Source: CBFHND01 sp965657085
GTDB lineage: Bacteria > Pseudomonadota > Alphaproteobacteria > Rhodobacterales > Rhodobacteraceae
Length of the DNA stretch: 64,000 nucleotides
Assembly: GCA_965657085.1 (NCBI GenBank)
Contig: CBFHND010000004.1
Location: 62,001-126,000 of the forward strand
Direction: 5' to 3'
The translations under genes and the position numbers were made by a program. Below the pieces are notes generated by a model, which made no database searches, was not told the origin of the DNA, and saw only the letters and a list, made by a program, of their open reading frames with translations. Every line of letters begins with the position of its first letter. Position 1 is the first letter of the stretch. Below are positions 41,993 through 50,790 of this stretch, piece after piece.

Positions 41993-43081
41993 CTACCGCC
42001 CGCCGATTGATCCTTGCGCGACGGACGTGGCCTTGAGCACGGCAAAACACGCCATGCCGGGTGCCACACCCAGATCGCGGGCCGACCGTGCCGTGATGCG
42101 CGCCAAAAGCTTGTCCCCGCCTGCATTCAGCGCAATGGCGGCTCCGGGCCCATCGCCCATCTGAACCGAAGACACGGTCACTGGCAGAATGTTGATCGAA
42201 CTGAGGCCTTCGGGGCGGTCCTTGGACAGGATCACGTCCTGCGCCATGATCCGCACCCGCACCGTCGCCCCAACGGGCGCGGCGACGCCCGGCAGGGCCA
42301 GCGTGCCGCCGGCGATGCGCAGCGTTGTCAATCCGTCGCTCGCATGGGCCTCGACCACACCACTGATCACCGCACCGGCCTCGCGCACCCCAATCAGCGG
42401 CACATGCACCGGGTCCGATAGCACATCCCAGACGGGGCCAGCCGCGCGAACCTTTCCGCCGTGCAACACCACAAGCGTATCCGCGAGCCGCGCGATTTCA
42501 TCCAATGCATGGCTGACATAAAGGATCGGCACGCCAAAAGCCGTTTTCAGCCGTTCGAGGTAGGGCAGGATATCGGCCTTGCGGGTGGCATCAAGTGCCG
42601 CCAGCGGTTCGTCCATCAACAACATCCGCGGCTGTGCCAGCAAGGCGCGCCCAAGAGCAACCCGTTGCTTTTCGCCGCCCGACAGGTGGCGCGGGGCGCG
42701 CTCCAGCAGGGGGGCGAGGCCCAGAAGGTCGATCACGTCGTCGCGGGCCGCTCCGGTTGCGCCGGAGGGGGCAAAACGGGTGCCGAAGTCCAGATTGCGT
42801 GCAACGGTCATGTGCGGGAACAGGCGCGCGTCCTGAAAGACATATCCCAACCGGCGCTGATGAGGCGGCAGGCAGATGCCCCGCGCGGTATCCAGCAGTG
42901 GCGCGCCCTCCAGTGTGATGCGCCCTGACGCGGGGCGCAACAGGCCCGCTACCGCGTTGACCAGCGTGGTCTTGCCCGTGCCTGAGCGCCCGAACAGCGC
43001 GGTGACCCCCGGCGGCGCATCAAAGGCTGCCTCCAGTTCAAACCCTTGGAACCGACAGGTGATATCGACCGAAAGGCTCAT
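41993..43081 (-). CDS. modC: Molybdate ABC transporter ATP-binding protein
   Basis: 362 residues from MSLSVDITC; the frame extends upstream into modB without homology. Walker A is GRSGTGKTT, the signature is LSGGEKQRVALGRALL, Walker B is MLLMDEPLAALD, and the H-loop region is ILYVSHALDEI. A C-terminal MOP/TOBE domain (about 290-355) that binds oxyanions is typical of ModC and sets it apart from sulfate CysA. It overlaps the modB stop by 4 bases and is last in modABC. Confidence 0.94.
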   Translation of the reverse strand: MSLSVDITCRFQGFELEAAFDAPPGVTALFGRSGTGKTTLVNAVAGLLRPASGRITLEGAPLLDTARGICLPPHQRRLGYVFQDARLFPHMTVARNLDFGTRFAPSGATGAARDDVIDLLGLAPLLERAPRHLSGGEKQRVALGRALLAQPRMLLMDEPLAALDATRKADILPYLERLKTAFGVPILYVSHALDEIARLADTLVVLHGGKVRAAGPVWDVLSDPVHVPLIGVREAGAVISGVVEAHASDGLTTLRIAGGTLALPGVAAPVGATVRVRIMAQDVILSKDRPEGLSSINILPVTVSSVQMGDGPGAAIALNAGGDKLLARITARSARDLGVAPGMACFAVLKATSVAQGSIGGR

Positions 43082-43782
43082 GCGGGACCGCCTGCGCCGA
43101 TGCGCGCGGCCAGCCTGCGCGACAGCCATTCCGAGATCAGGACCGCCGCGACGGCGATGGCGCAGGCCCACAGGGTCAGGATGGTGGCGCGCGCCTCACC
43201 CCCGGGAATTTGCAGGTAGGAATAGATGGCCGAGGGCAGGGTTTGCGTCTGGCCGGGGATGGCCGCGACAAAGGTGATGGTCGCGCCGAACTCTCCCAAT
43301 GCCTTGGCAAATCCCATCACCGCACCGGCCAGCACGCCCGGTGCGATCAAGGGCAAGGTCACCGAAAGAAAGACCGCGCGGCGCGGCGCGCCTAGGGTAC
43401 TTGCGGCCTCTTCGATGCGCGGGTCCACTGCCTCGAAGGCCAAGCGCATGGCCCGCACCATCAAGGGCAGGCCCATGACCATTGCCGCCAGCACCGCCCC
43501 GGTCCAGCGAAAGGCCAGAACCAGCCCAAAGAGCTGTTCCAACGCTTGGCCCACCGGTGCTGTGCGCCCGAAGGTCAGCAGCAGAAGGTAGCCCGTGACC
43601 ACAGGCGGCAGCACCAGTGGCAGGTGGATCGCCGCACTGAGCAGGGATTTGCCCCAGAAATCGCGCCGCGCCAGCAGCCACGCCAACCACAGCGCCAGCG
43701 GTAGGGCCAGCACCGTGGCTGTGCCTGCAACCCAAAGCGACAGGCGCAGCGCCTCGGCGGCAGCGGGGTCCAGACCCATCAT
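43078..43782 (-). CDS. modB: Molybdate ABC transporter permease
   Basis: 234 residues with five to six membrane helices. The binding-protein-dependent permease loop reads EEAASTLGAPRRAVFLSVTLPLIAPG, followed by GFAKALGEFGATITFVA, the classic ModB/CysT signature. It passes molybdate across the inner membrane. It has 4-base overlaps with both modA and modC, showing tight translational coupling. Confidence 0.95.
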   Translation of the reverse strand: MMGLDPAAAEALRLSLWVAGTATVLALPLALWLAWLLARRDFWGKSLLSAAIHLPLVLPPVVTGYLLLLTFGRTAPVGQALEQLFGLVLAFRWTGAVLAAMVMGLPLMVRAMRLAFEAVDPRIEEAASTLGAPRRAVFLSVTLPLIAPGVLAGAVMGFAKALGEFGATITFVAAIPGQTQTLPSAIYSYLQIPGGEARATILTLWACAIAVAAVLISEWLSRRLAARIGAGGPA

Positions 43783-44513
43783 GGGGCAGGGCGCCCGAAA
43801 CCGTGGGCGGCAAAGATGGCGGTGGCGCCTTGCGATTGCAGCAGCGTTGCGAAATCCGCGCCTTGGGGCGTCAGCACCGCCATGGGGTAGCGGATGGCGG
43901 GGTGGTCCGTTGCCGGAATGTCATGGAGGACCTGAACCCGTGGTTCTGCGCGCGCGTCCGAGGCATAGACAATGCCCAAGGGGGCCTCGCCCCGCGCCAC
44001 CAGTGCCAGCGCCGCGCGCACATTTTCGGTTTCGGCCAGATGCGGTTCAAGAGTGTCCCATGCGTCGATGGTCTGCAACCACGCCCGGGCATAAAGACCC
44101 GCAGGCACCGCATCACGCTGGCCCATGGCCAACCGGCCACCGTCCAGTCGCGCGGTCAAGGTGTCCGGGTCCGGGTCAAACGGAGGGCCGTTCGCGCCGA
44201 TCAGCACAAGGCGATTGGTCAACAGCGTGTCGGCATTCGTGACAAGTCCTTGATCTTGCAGCCATTCCATCCATCGCGGATGCGCGAGGATCACCACATC
44301 GGCGGGGGCGCCAAGGGCCAGTTGCCGTGCCATCTGCCCCGAACCGCCATAGGCGATCGCCACATCCTGCGCCGTGGTTTGGGCGATTTCATCCAAGGCC
44401 CCGCGCAGGCTGGCGGCGGCAAAAACGGTGATGTCGGCGGCGCGGGTGGCACCGACCGTAAAAAACATGGCAACGACAGCGGCCAAGAGGTTGATAGGAA
44501 ATGATTTGCGCAT
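43779..44513 (-). CDS. modA: Molybdate ABC transporter substrate-binding protein
   Basis: 244 residues with a signal peptide (about 1-24, ending TRAAD). The mature protein begins ITVFAAASLRGALDEIAQ, the standard ModA opening that supplies oxyanion-binding Ser/Ala backbone contacts, followed by IAYGGSGQMARQLALGAPAD with the second binding Ser. It captures molybdate or tungstate in the periplasm. It is first of modABC and divergent from a Nudix gene. A ModE-type palindrome was not evident in the 170-base upstream region. Confidence 0.95.
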   Translation of the reverse strand: MRKSFPINLLAAVVAMFFTVGATRAADITVFAAASLRGALDEIAQTTAQDVAIAYGGSGQMARQLALGAPADVVILAHPRWMEWLQDQGLVTNADTLLTNRLVLIGANGPPFDPDPDTLTARLDGGRLAMGQRDAVPAGLYARAWLQTIDAWDTLEPHLAETENVRAALALVARGEAPLGIVYASDARAEPRVQVLHDIPATDHPAIRYPMAVLTPQGADFATLLQSQGATAIFAAHGFGRPAP

Positions 44514-44683
44514 CGCACGCGGATTGTGACCGCGCCACGTCAGAGCGGCAAGCCCCTTTTGCCCCCGTGCAGGCGGGCGAAAGACCGCCCCGCAAATGCA
44601 CAGTTGCGTCAGAACATGGGCAAGATGCTGGTAATATGTGAAAAAACACCTATTATTAACCCAATCAAGAAGAGAACGGGTTC

Positions 44684-45157
44684 ATGACCGCCCCGCTGAT
44701 CAAGCAGTTGCCCATTTCCGTGCGTGGTGCACACAAGACGGACGTCCGAACCCAGTTCGCGGCGCTGTGCTGGCGCGTGGTGGATCAAAAGGTGCAGGTG
44801 CTGTTGATCACCTCGCGTGGGTCTGGCCGCTGGATCGTGCCCAAAGGCTGGCCCATGGACGGGCAAACCCCGGCCGAGGCGGCCTTGCAGGAAGCCTGGG
44901 AAGAGGCGGGCGTCAAGGGCAAGGCCGACAGCCGTCCCTTGGGCCTTTATTCCTACAACAAGGTGCTGGACGGGGCGGAAGATCTGCCTTGTGTGGCGAT
45001 GGTCTATGGCGTGCGGGTGAAATCGCTGGCCAAAACCTATCCCGAAATGCGCGAACGCAAGCGCAAATGGGTCAGCCGCAAGAAGGCTGCTGCCATGGTG
45101 GATGAACCCGAACTGGCGCGCATCCTGCGCGATTTCGATCCCCGCTGGGTCAGCTGA
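44684..45157 (+). CDS. Nudix hydrolase
   Basis: 157 residues. The Nudix box spans about 61-83 and reads GWPMDGQTPAEAALQEAW then EEAGV. The metal-binding Glu residues of the helix (E in QEAW and both E of EEAG) are kept, while the usual Glu at position 7 and Arg at 15 of the box are Gln. This variant, with the preceding RWIVPKGWPM, is the form common in alphaproteobacterial relatives of diphosphoinositol-polyphosphate phosphohydrolases. The substrate is a nucleoside diphosphate derivative, identity unknown. Confidence 0.92.
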   Translation: MTAPLIKQLPISVRGAHKTDVRTQFAALCWRVVDQKVQVLLITSRGSGRWIVPKGWPMDGQTPAEAALQEAWEEAGVKGKADSRPLGLYSYNKVLDGAEDLPCVAMVYGVRVKSLAKTYPEMRERKRKWVSRKKAAAMVDEPELARILRDFDPRWVS

Positions 45158-45230
45158 GACAGCTTGACCGGGGACAGCAGATCATTATGTGCAATGACGT
45201 GCAGACGTTGTTCTGCGGTGAGAGGCCCGG

Positions 45231-45650
45231 ATGATCCGATACGCTTTGAAATGTGATCAGGGACACGGCTTTGAAAGCTGGTTCCAGAACGCCGAGGCCT
45301 ATGACAGCCTGTCGGCGGCGGGTCACGTTGTCTGTGTGGTTTGCGGCAGCGGATCGGTGGACAAGGCGGTGATGGCACCACGCGTGGCTGCGGGGCGCGC
45401 GGTGGACGCGGCAAAACCCGACGCACCGACGCCCGAGGCCGCAGCATTGCAGAAGATGAAACGCCATGTCGAGGAAAACGCGGATTACGTCGGCGGTGAT
45501 TTTGCGCGTGAAGCGCGGGCCATGCATCTGGGCGAAAGCCCCGAACGGTCGATTTACGGTGAGGCCCGGCCTGCCGAGGCCAAGGCCCTGATCGAGGATG
45601 GCGTGCCGGTGCTGCCATTGCCCTTTGTTCCAAAAGCGAAAGCGAACTGA
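45231..45650 (+). CDS. DUF1178 family protein
   Basis: 139 residues. The N-terminal IRYALKCDQGHGFESWFQNA and the following CVVCGSGSVDKAVMAPRVA place two cysteine pairs (with a histidine) that look like a metal-binding ribbon, then a variable linker and the conserved VGGDFAREARAMHLGE. No function is established for the family. It is followed after 3 bases by the SDR gene, so the two are co-transcribed. Confidence 0.92.
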   Translation: MIRYALKCDQGHGFESWFQNAEAYDSLSAAGHVVCVVCGSGSVDKAVMAPRVAAGRAVDAAKPDAPTPEAAALQKMKRHVEENADYVGGDFAREARAMHLGESPERSIYGEARPAEAKALIEDGVPVLPLPFVPKAKAN

Positions 45651-45653
45651 TCC

Positions 45654-46295
45654 ATGAAAATCGTGATTACCGGCGCAAGCCGGGGCATTGGCGCGCATTT
45701 GGCTGCGCAATATACGGCCGCGGGCGAAGAGGTCATCGGCACGGGCCGGTCCGTGGCATCGCAAGTGCAGCTTGACGTGACCCGCCCCAGCGATTTCGCC
45801 ACCCTGCGCGCGGCAGTGGGCGAGGACGGGCTGGACCTGTTGGTGTGCAACGCGGGCGTCTATCTGGACAAGGGCGAGGACCTCGACACCGGGTTCGGGG
45901 CGGACATCTGGGCACAGACCTTTGCGGCCAATGTGACTGGTGTGTTCCAGACCATCCAGACGGTCCTGCCCAACCTGCGCCGCGCCAAGGGGCGCATCGC
46001 GATCATTTCCAGCCAGATGGCATCGCAGGCGCGTGCGCCCGGTGGCAGCTATATCTACCGGTCGTCGAAGGCGGCGGTGTTGAACCTTGGCCGGAATCTC
46101 GCCGTGGACCTCAAGGCGGATGGCATAGCGGTGGGCATCTATCACCCCGGTTGGGTGCGCACGGACATGGGCGGCGATACGGCGGACATTTCTGTGGAAG
46201 AGGCGGCGGCGGGCTTGATGGAACGCTTTGCCGCCTTGGACATGGCGCATAGCGGATGTTTCCAGACCTGGGACGGGCGCGACCACCCGATGTAG
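45654..46295 (+). CDS. SDR family oxidoreductase
   Basis: 213 residues, short for a classical SDR. The cofactor loop is ITGASRGIGAHLAAQY, then LLVCNAGVYLD. The catalytic Ser is in IAIISSQMASQA and the Tyr/Lys pair is in YIYRSSKAAVLNLGR. It lacks the longer substrate loop of many relatives, resembling the small C-factor-like group. The substrate is unknown. It starts 3 bases after the DUF1178 gene, and about 115 bases separate it from lysC. Confidence 0.91.
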   Translation: MKIVITGASRGIGAHLAAQYTAAGEEVIGTGRSVASQVQLDVTRPSDFATLRAAVGEDGLDLLVCNAGVYLDKGEDLDTGFGADIWAQTFAANVTGVFQTIQTVLPNLRRAKGRIAIISSQMASQARAPGGSYIYRSSKAAVLNLGRNLAVDLKADGIAVGIYHPGWVRTDMGGDTADISVEEAAAGLMERFAALDMAHSGCFQTWDGRDHPM

Positions 46296-46409
46296 CCGCA
46301 GTTTTGCTTGCGGCACAGATGTTTTGACCCGCAGAAGACAGGACACGCGCTTGCAGTGGGCAGGCGGGGCGCGTAAACCCCGCCCGAAACCTTTGCAAGG
46401 GTAGAAGAC

Positions 46410-47648
46410 ATGCCAGTTCTGGTGATGAAATTTGGCGGCACGTCCGTGGCGACGTTGGACCGTATCAAGCGGGCGGCCAAGCGCATCGGCGTGGAAGTGG
46501 CCAAGGGCTATGACGTGATCGTTATCGTGTCGGCCATGTCGGGCAAGACCAACGAACTGGTCGGCTGGGTCAACGAAACCTCGCCCATGTACGATGCGCG
46601 TGAATATGATGCGGTGGTGTCCTCGGGCGAGAACGTGACCGCGGGTCTGATGGCGCTGACCTTGCAGGAAATGGATGTGCCCGCCCGCAGTTGGCAGGGC
46701 TGGCAGGTGCCGGTGCAAACCACAAGCGCCCATTCCGCCGCGCGGATCGAGGATATTCCACCCGCCAACATCATGGCCAAGTTCGCCGAGGGTATGCGGG
46801 TTGCGGTGGTTGCAGGGTTCCAGGGCGTAAGCCCCGAAGGCCGGATCACCACCCTTGGGCGGGGCGGATCGGACACAACCGCCGTGGCCTTTGCCGCGGC
46901 TTTCGACGCGGAGCGCTGCGATATCTATACGGATGTGGATGGTGTCTATACCACCGATCCGCGGGTCAGCCCCAAGGCGCGCAAGCTTGACAGGATCGCC
47001 TTCGAGGAGATGCTGGAACTGGCGTCGCTCGGGGCCAAGGTGTTGCAGACGCGGTCGGTCGAACTGGCGATGCGCTACAAGGTCAAGCTGCGGGTTCTGA
47101 GCAGTTTTGAAGAACAATCGGATGATGCGGGCACATTGGTCTGCGACGAGGAGGAAATCATGGAAAGCAATGTCGTTGCGGGCGTGGCCTTCAGCCGCGA
47201 TGAGGCCAAGATGACGCTGGTATCGGTGGCAGACCGTCCCGGCATCGCGGCGTTGATCTTTACCGCGCTCAGCGATGCGGGCGTGAACGTCGACATGATC
47301 GTGCAGAACATCGCCGAGGAAGGGCGCACCGACATGACGTGGTCGTGCCCTACCGATCAGGTCAAGCGCGCCGAGAAGGCGATGGAAGAGGCCAAGGCCG
47401 AAGGTGTGATCAACTATGCAGAGATGATCGCAGACACGGATGTGGCCAAGGTCAGCGTCGTGGGCATCGGCATGCGCAGCCACACCGGCGTCGCCGCCAA
47501 GATGTTCCAGGTGCTGAGCGCCGAAGGCATCAACATCAAGGTCATCACCACCTCGGAAATCAAGATCAGCGTTCTGATCGATCGCAAGTACATGGAACTG
47601 GCGGTTCAGGCGCTGCACGATGCGTTCGAATTGGAAAAGGCCGCCTGA
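46410..47648 (+). CDS. lysC: Aspartate kinase
   Basis: 412 residues, a monofunctional lysine/threonine-type aspartokinase. The signature VLVMKFGGTSVATLDRI opens the kinase domain, GRGGSDTTAVAFAAA follows in the middle, and two ACT domains (about 265-410) provide feedback control by lysine/threonine (family knowledge). It catalyses the first step to lysine, threonine and methionine; thrC of the same pathway lies about 23 kb away. ptsP follows after 152 bases, an order usual in this group. Confidence 0.97.
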   Translation: MPVLVMKFGGTSVATLDRIKRAAKRIGVEVAKGYDVIVIVSAMSGKTNELVGWVNETSPMYDAREYDAVVSSGENVTAGLMALTLQEMDVPARSWQGWQVPVQTTSAHSAARIEDIPPANIMAKFAEGMRVAVVAGFQGVSPEGRITTLGRGGSDTTAVAFAAAFDAERCDIYTDVDGVYTTDPRVSPKARKLDRIAFEEMLELASLGAKVLQTRSVELAMRYKVKLRVLSSFEEQSDDAGTLVCDEEEIMESNVVAGVAFSRDEAKMTLVSVADRPGIAALIFTALSDAGVNVDMIVQNIAEEGRTDMTWSCPTDQVKRAEKAMEEAKAEGVINYAEMIADTDVAKVSVVGIGMRSHTGVAAKMFQVLSAEGINIKVITTSEIKISVLIDRKYMELAVQALHDAFELEKAA

Positions 47649-47800
47649 TCAACCCACGCGGCACGCAGGTTCGTGCGACCAGTGGCAAGGTTTTGCTTTG
47701 ACAGTGGAAACCGGTTTGGTCCCGGTAAAAACGCCGTTCCTTAATCAGGCGTGTTGTGGTCTAAGCTGGAATTCGAGACCGCGAAGGGGGCCGCGCCGCG

Positions 47801-50041
47801 ATGGCCGAACGTTTTGAAACAGAAAGCCGCAAGCTCTTGGGCCGCTTGCGGGACGCGATGGCCGGGGATGATCCCGGTCAGGCGCGGCTGGACAAGATCA
47901 CCCATCTGATTGCCGAGAGCATGGGGTGTGAGGTCTGTTCGATCTACCTGTTTCGGGACGAGGACACGCTTGAGCTCTGTGCCACCGAAGGTCTGAACCC
48001 CGAATCCGTACACCAGACCCGCATGAAGTTGGGCGAAGGCCTTGTGGGGCGGGTCGCGCGCAAACGGCGGGTGGTCAACACGGCCAACGCCCCGCAGGCG
48101 CGCGGCTTTCGCTATATGCCCGAAACCGGCGAAGAGGTGTTCAGCAGTTTTCTGGGGGTCCCCGTGCAGCGTCTCGGCGAGGCGCTGGGCGTGCTGGTTG
48201 TTCAATCCAAGCAGGCGCGTGAGTTCAGCGCCGACGAGGTTTATGCCCTTGAAGTGGTGGCAATGGTGCTGGCCGAGATGACCGAGCTGGGTGCCTTTGT
48301 GGGCGAAGGCGCGGCCATGTCCGCGCGTCACAGCCAGCCGGTGATGCTGCGTGGCACCGTGGGACAGGAAGGCGTCGCCGAGGGCCATATCTGGTTGCAT
48401 GAGCCGCGCGTCGTTGTGGTTAACCCGATTGCCGATGATCCGCACCGCGAAATGGAACGTTTGACCGAAGCGGTCGAACAACTGCGCGTGGGCGTGGACA
48501 AGATGCTGAGCTTTGCCGGTGCCGACAAGGAACAGCGCCAGGTGCTCGAAGCCTATCGGATGTTCGCCAATTCCAAGGGCTGGATGCGGCGGATGGAGGA
48601 AGACATTTCGCGCGGGCTGAGCGCCGAGGCAGCAGTCGAAAAGGAACAATCGCTGGCCCGGGCGCGCATGGGCGAGGCCACCGACAACTATCTGCGCGAA
48701 CGGCTGAGCGACCTCGATGATCTGTCGAACCGGCTTTTGCGGATCCTGACCGGGCAGGGGGCGGACACAGGGGCCGAAATGCCCCCCGATCCCATTCTGG
48801 TTGCGCGCAATATCGGGCCTGCGGAGCTTCTGGATTATGGCCGCTCGCTCAAGGGGATCATCCTTGAGGCGGGATCGGTGGGCAGCCATGCGGCCATCGT
48901 GGCCCGCGCACTGGCCATTCCGCTGATCGTACATTGCGAACGGGTGACCAACGAGGCGCTGAACGGGGACCACGTGATGGTCGACGGCGAACAGGGCATC
49001 GTGCACCTGCGGCCCGACGACATGGTCGTGACCTCGTTCCGCGACAAGATGGCGATGGAGGCTGCGGCCCTCAAACGCTACGCCTCGATCCGCGAAAAAC
49101 CGGCGGAAACGCTGTGTGGGTCCGTTGTGCAGTTGCATATGAACGCGGGCCTGATGGCGGATTTGCCGTCCCTGCCATCCTCCGGAGCCGAGGGCGTGGG
49201 CCTGTTCCGCACCGAATTGCAGTTTCTGGTGCGCAACCAGATGCCCAAACGCTCCGAGCTGAGCGCGCTCTACGCGCGGGTGCTGGACGCGGCGGGCGAC
49301 AAGAAGGTGGTGTTCCGCACGCTCGATATCGGGTCGGACAAGGTGCTGCCGTACATGAAGCCCAACGACGAGCCGAACCCGGCGCTTGGCTGGCGCGCCA
49401 TTCGCGTCGGGCTGGACAAACCCGGCGTGCTGCGGATGCAGCTGCAGGCGCTCATGCGTGCGGCGGATGGGCGGCCCTTGACGGTGATGTTCCCCTTCGT
49501 GGCACAATACGAGGAATACACGCAGGCGCGCGCCGAAGTGAACAAGGCGCTTGAGCGTGAAAAACGTCTGGGCCATGTGCTGCCCGAGCGGATCGAAGTG
49601 GGTGCGATGCTGGAAACGCCATCGCTTGGCTTTGCCCCGCGCAAGTTCTTTGAAGAAGTCGGGTTTCTGTCGATCGGCGGCAATGACCTCAAGCAGTTCT
49701 TCTTTGCCGCGGACCGCGAGAATGAACGTGTGCGGCGGCGGTATGACACGCTGAATGTCAGTTTCCTCAGTTTTCTTGAGCGGATCGTTGAGCGGTGTCA
49801 GCAGACCGATACGCCCTTGTCCTTCTGCGGCGAGGATGCGGGCCGTCCTGTCGAGGCTTTGTGCCTTGCGGCCATCGGGCTGCGCACCCTGTCGATGCGA
49901 CCGGCCTCGATTGGTCCGGTCAAGTCGCTGCTGCGCCGGTCGAACCTTGAAGAGGTACGCAAGGTTATCGCGGATGCCCGGCACCGGGGTGACATGTCGG
50001 TGCGCCCCGCGATCATGGCATGGCTGCGCGAGCAGTCCTGA
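47801..50041 (+). CDS. ptsP: Phosphoenolpyruvate-protein phosphotransferase EI-Ntr
   Basis: 746 residues. An N-terminal GAF domain (about 20-160, SMGCEVCSIYLFRDEDT) identifies the nitrogen-type enzyme I. The central phosphohistidine domain has His363 in GSVGSHAAIVARALAIP. The C-terminal PEP-binding barrel shows GVGLFRTELQFLVRNQ, SIGGNDLKQFFFAADREN and the catalytic Cys in TPLSFCGEDAGRP. It passes phosphate from PEP to NPr, linking carbon/nitrogen status to regulation rather than sugar uptake. The other PTS-Ntr genes (ptsO, ptsN) are not in this window. Confidence 0.96.
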   Translation: MAERFETESRKLLGRLRDAMAGDDPGQARLDKITHLIAESMGCEVCSIYLFRDEDTLELCATEGLNPESVHQTRMKLGEGLVGRVARKRRVVNTANAPQARGFRYMPETGEEVFSSFLGVPVQRLGEALGVLVVQSKQAREFSADEVYALEVVAMVLAEMTELGAFVGEGAAMSARHSQPVMLRGTVGQEGVAEGHIWLHEPRVVVVNPIADDPHREMERLTEAVEQLRVGVDKMLSFAGADKEQRQVLEAYRMFANSKGWMRRMEEDISRGLSAEAAVEKEQSLARARMGEATDNYLRERLSDLDDLSNRLLRILTGQGADTGAEMPPDPILVARNIGPAELLDYGRSLKGIILEAGSVGSHAAIVARALAIPLIVHCERVTNEALNGDHVMVDGEQGIVHLRPDDMVVTSFRDKMAMEAAALKRYASIREKPAETLCGSVVQLHMNAGLMADLPSLPSSGAEGVGLFRTELQFLVRNQMPKRSELSALYARVLDAAGDKKVVFRTLDIGSDKVLPYMKPNDEPNPALGWRAIRVGLDKPGVLRMQLQALMRAADGRPLTVMFPFVAQYEEYTQARAEVNKALEREKRLGHVLPERIEVGAMLETPSLGFAPRKFFEEVGFLSIGGNDLKQFFFAADRENERVRRRYDTLNVSFLSFLERIVERCQQTDTPLSFCGEDAGRPVEALCLAAIGLRTLSMRPASIGPVKSLLRRSNLEEVRKVIADARHRGDMSVRPAIMAWLREQS

Positions 50042-50055
50042 CACGTGATCATGTC

Positions 50056-50072
50056 TTGGGGCTTTGCCCCAA
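50056..50072. repeat. GGGGCTTTGCCCC palindrome after ptsP
   Basis: TTGGGGC (50056-50062), loop TTT, GCCCCAA (50066-50072): a perfect 7-bp stem lying between the convergent ptsP and hutC stops, with GTTTTT a short way downstream on the plus strand. Short palindromes of this GGGGCTTTGCCCC form occur at many 3' ends in Rhodobacterales (from memory), acting as terminator-like elements. Confidence 0.6.
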
Positions 50073-50109
50073 CTCCCAAAGTTTTTGGCGAATTGAAACG
50101 CAGGCGCGT

Positions 50110-50790
50110 TCAGATTTCAAAGGTCAGGGCGTAACCTTCTGCAAATGTCAGCGTGACATCCGTGATCAGCCGCGTGTCCGACCATGTTCGGCGCGTCAGG
50201 TGCATCAGGGCCGTGCCTTGCGCGCAGTCCAGATGTCGGGCAAGTGCTGCATCCGCCGTGATGGCGCCATAGCGCAGCGTGCCGCGCGCGAAAGGGGCAT
50301 TGCGGACAAGCCATTCATTCACGCTGATCGCGGAAAGATCAGCGGTGACGAGGCCGGGTGCGGCAACGGTATCGACCAGACGGTCTTCAATGGCGAAGGG
50401 AATGTCATCGGCCAGATGCAGGGTGCGCAGGGCCAAAAGGTCGGCGTCGGCGGCAAAACCCCGTGCCCGTGGGTCTCCGCCGGATGCGGTGGTGCGATCC
50501 AGCAGTATATGTCGATAGCTGCGCCCACTGTCCTCGACCTCCTGGCGTAGAACCGGGATCGACAGCTGTGCGCGCCGTTGCGGGCTTAGCGCCACGCGGG
50601 TCCCGGCCTTGCGCCTGCGTTCCAGCCACCCATCGTCGGCCAGCGCCTGCAACGCGCGGTTCACCGTGGCGCGGGCACAGCCGAACTCTTCTGCCAGTGC
50701 GGCTTCGTTCGGGATGCGGTCACCGGGGGGCCATTGGCGGTCGCGGATGCGCTGGCGGGCAGCATCCGCAATGCTTTGCCAGGTTGTCAT
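50110..50790 (-). CDS. hutC: Histidine utilisation repressor HutC (GntR family)
   Basis: 226 residues from MTTWQSIADAA. The N-terminal GntR winged helix (about 5-70) has WPPGDRIPNEAALAEEFGCA and RATVNRALQALADDGWLERR. The C-terminal UTRA domain (about 90-225), with AQGTALMHLTRRTWSD, binds the inducer, urocanate in characterised HutC proteins. It overlaps hutF by 4 bases, so repressor and enzyme are coupled. The likely operator is the palindrome at 52176-52193 in the hutF/hutI intergenic region. Confidence 0.94.
   Translation of the reverse strand: MTTWQSIADAARQRIRDRQWPPGDRIPNEAALAEEFGCARATVNRALQALADDGWLERRRKAGTRVALSPQRRAQLSIPVLRQEVEDSGRSYRHILLDRTTASGGDPRARGFAADADLLALRTLHLADDIPFAIEDRLVDTVAAPGLVTADLSAISVNEWLVRNAPFARGTLRYGAITADAALARHLDCAQGTALMHLTRRTWSDTRLITDVTLTFAEGYALTFEI

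Noticed and set aside
44514..44683. Searched for a ModE operator or molybdenum-cofactor riboswitch upstream of modA
   Set aside because: No convincing palindrome or conserved RNA core was seen in the 170 bases.
45150..47618. 822-codon open frame on the minus strand
   Set aside because: It lies entirely antisense to DUF1178, SDR and lysC genes that have clear families. Its His/Arg/Gly-rich composition is that of a reverse-complement frame in GC-rich coding DNA.
47698..47730. TTGACA upstream of ptsP as a promoter
   Set aside because: No acceptable -10 element 16-18 bases downstream.
47741..50044. 767-codon open frame on the minus strand
   Set aside because: Antisense to ptsP, which has all EI-Ntr motifs. 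The frame has no recognisable domain and no ribosome site.
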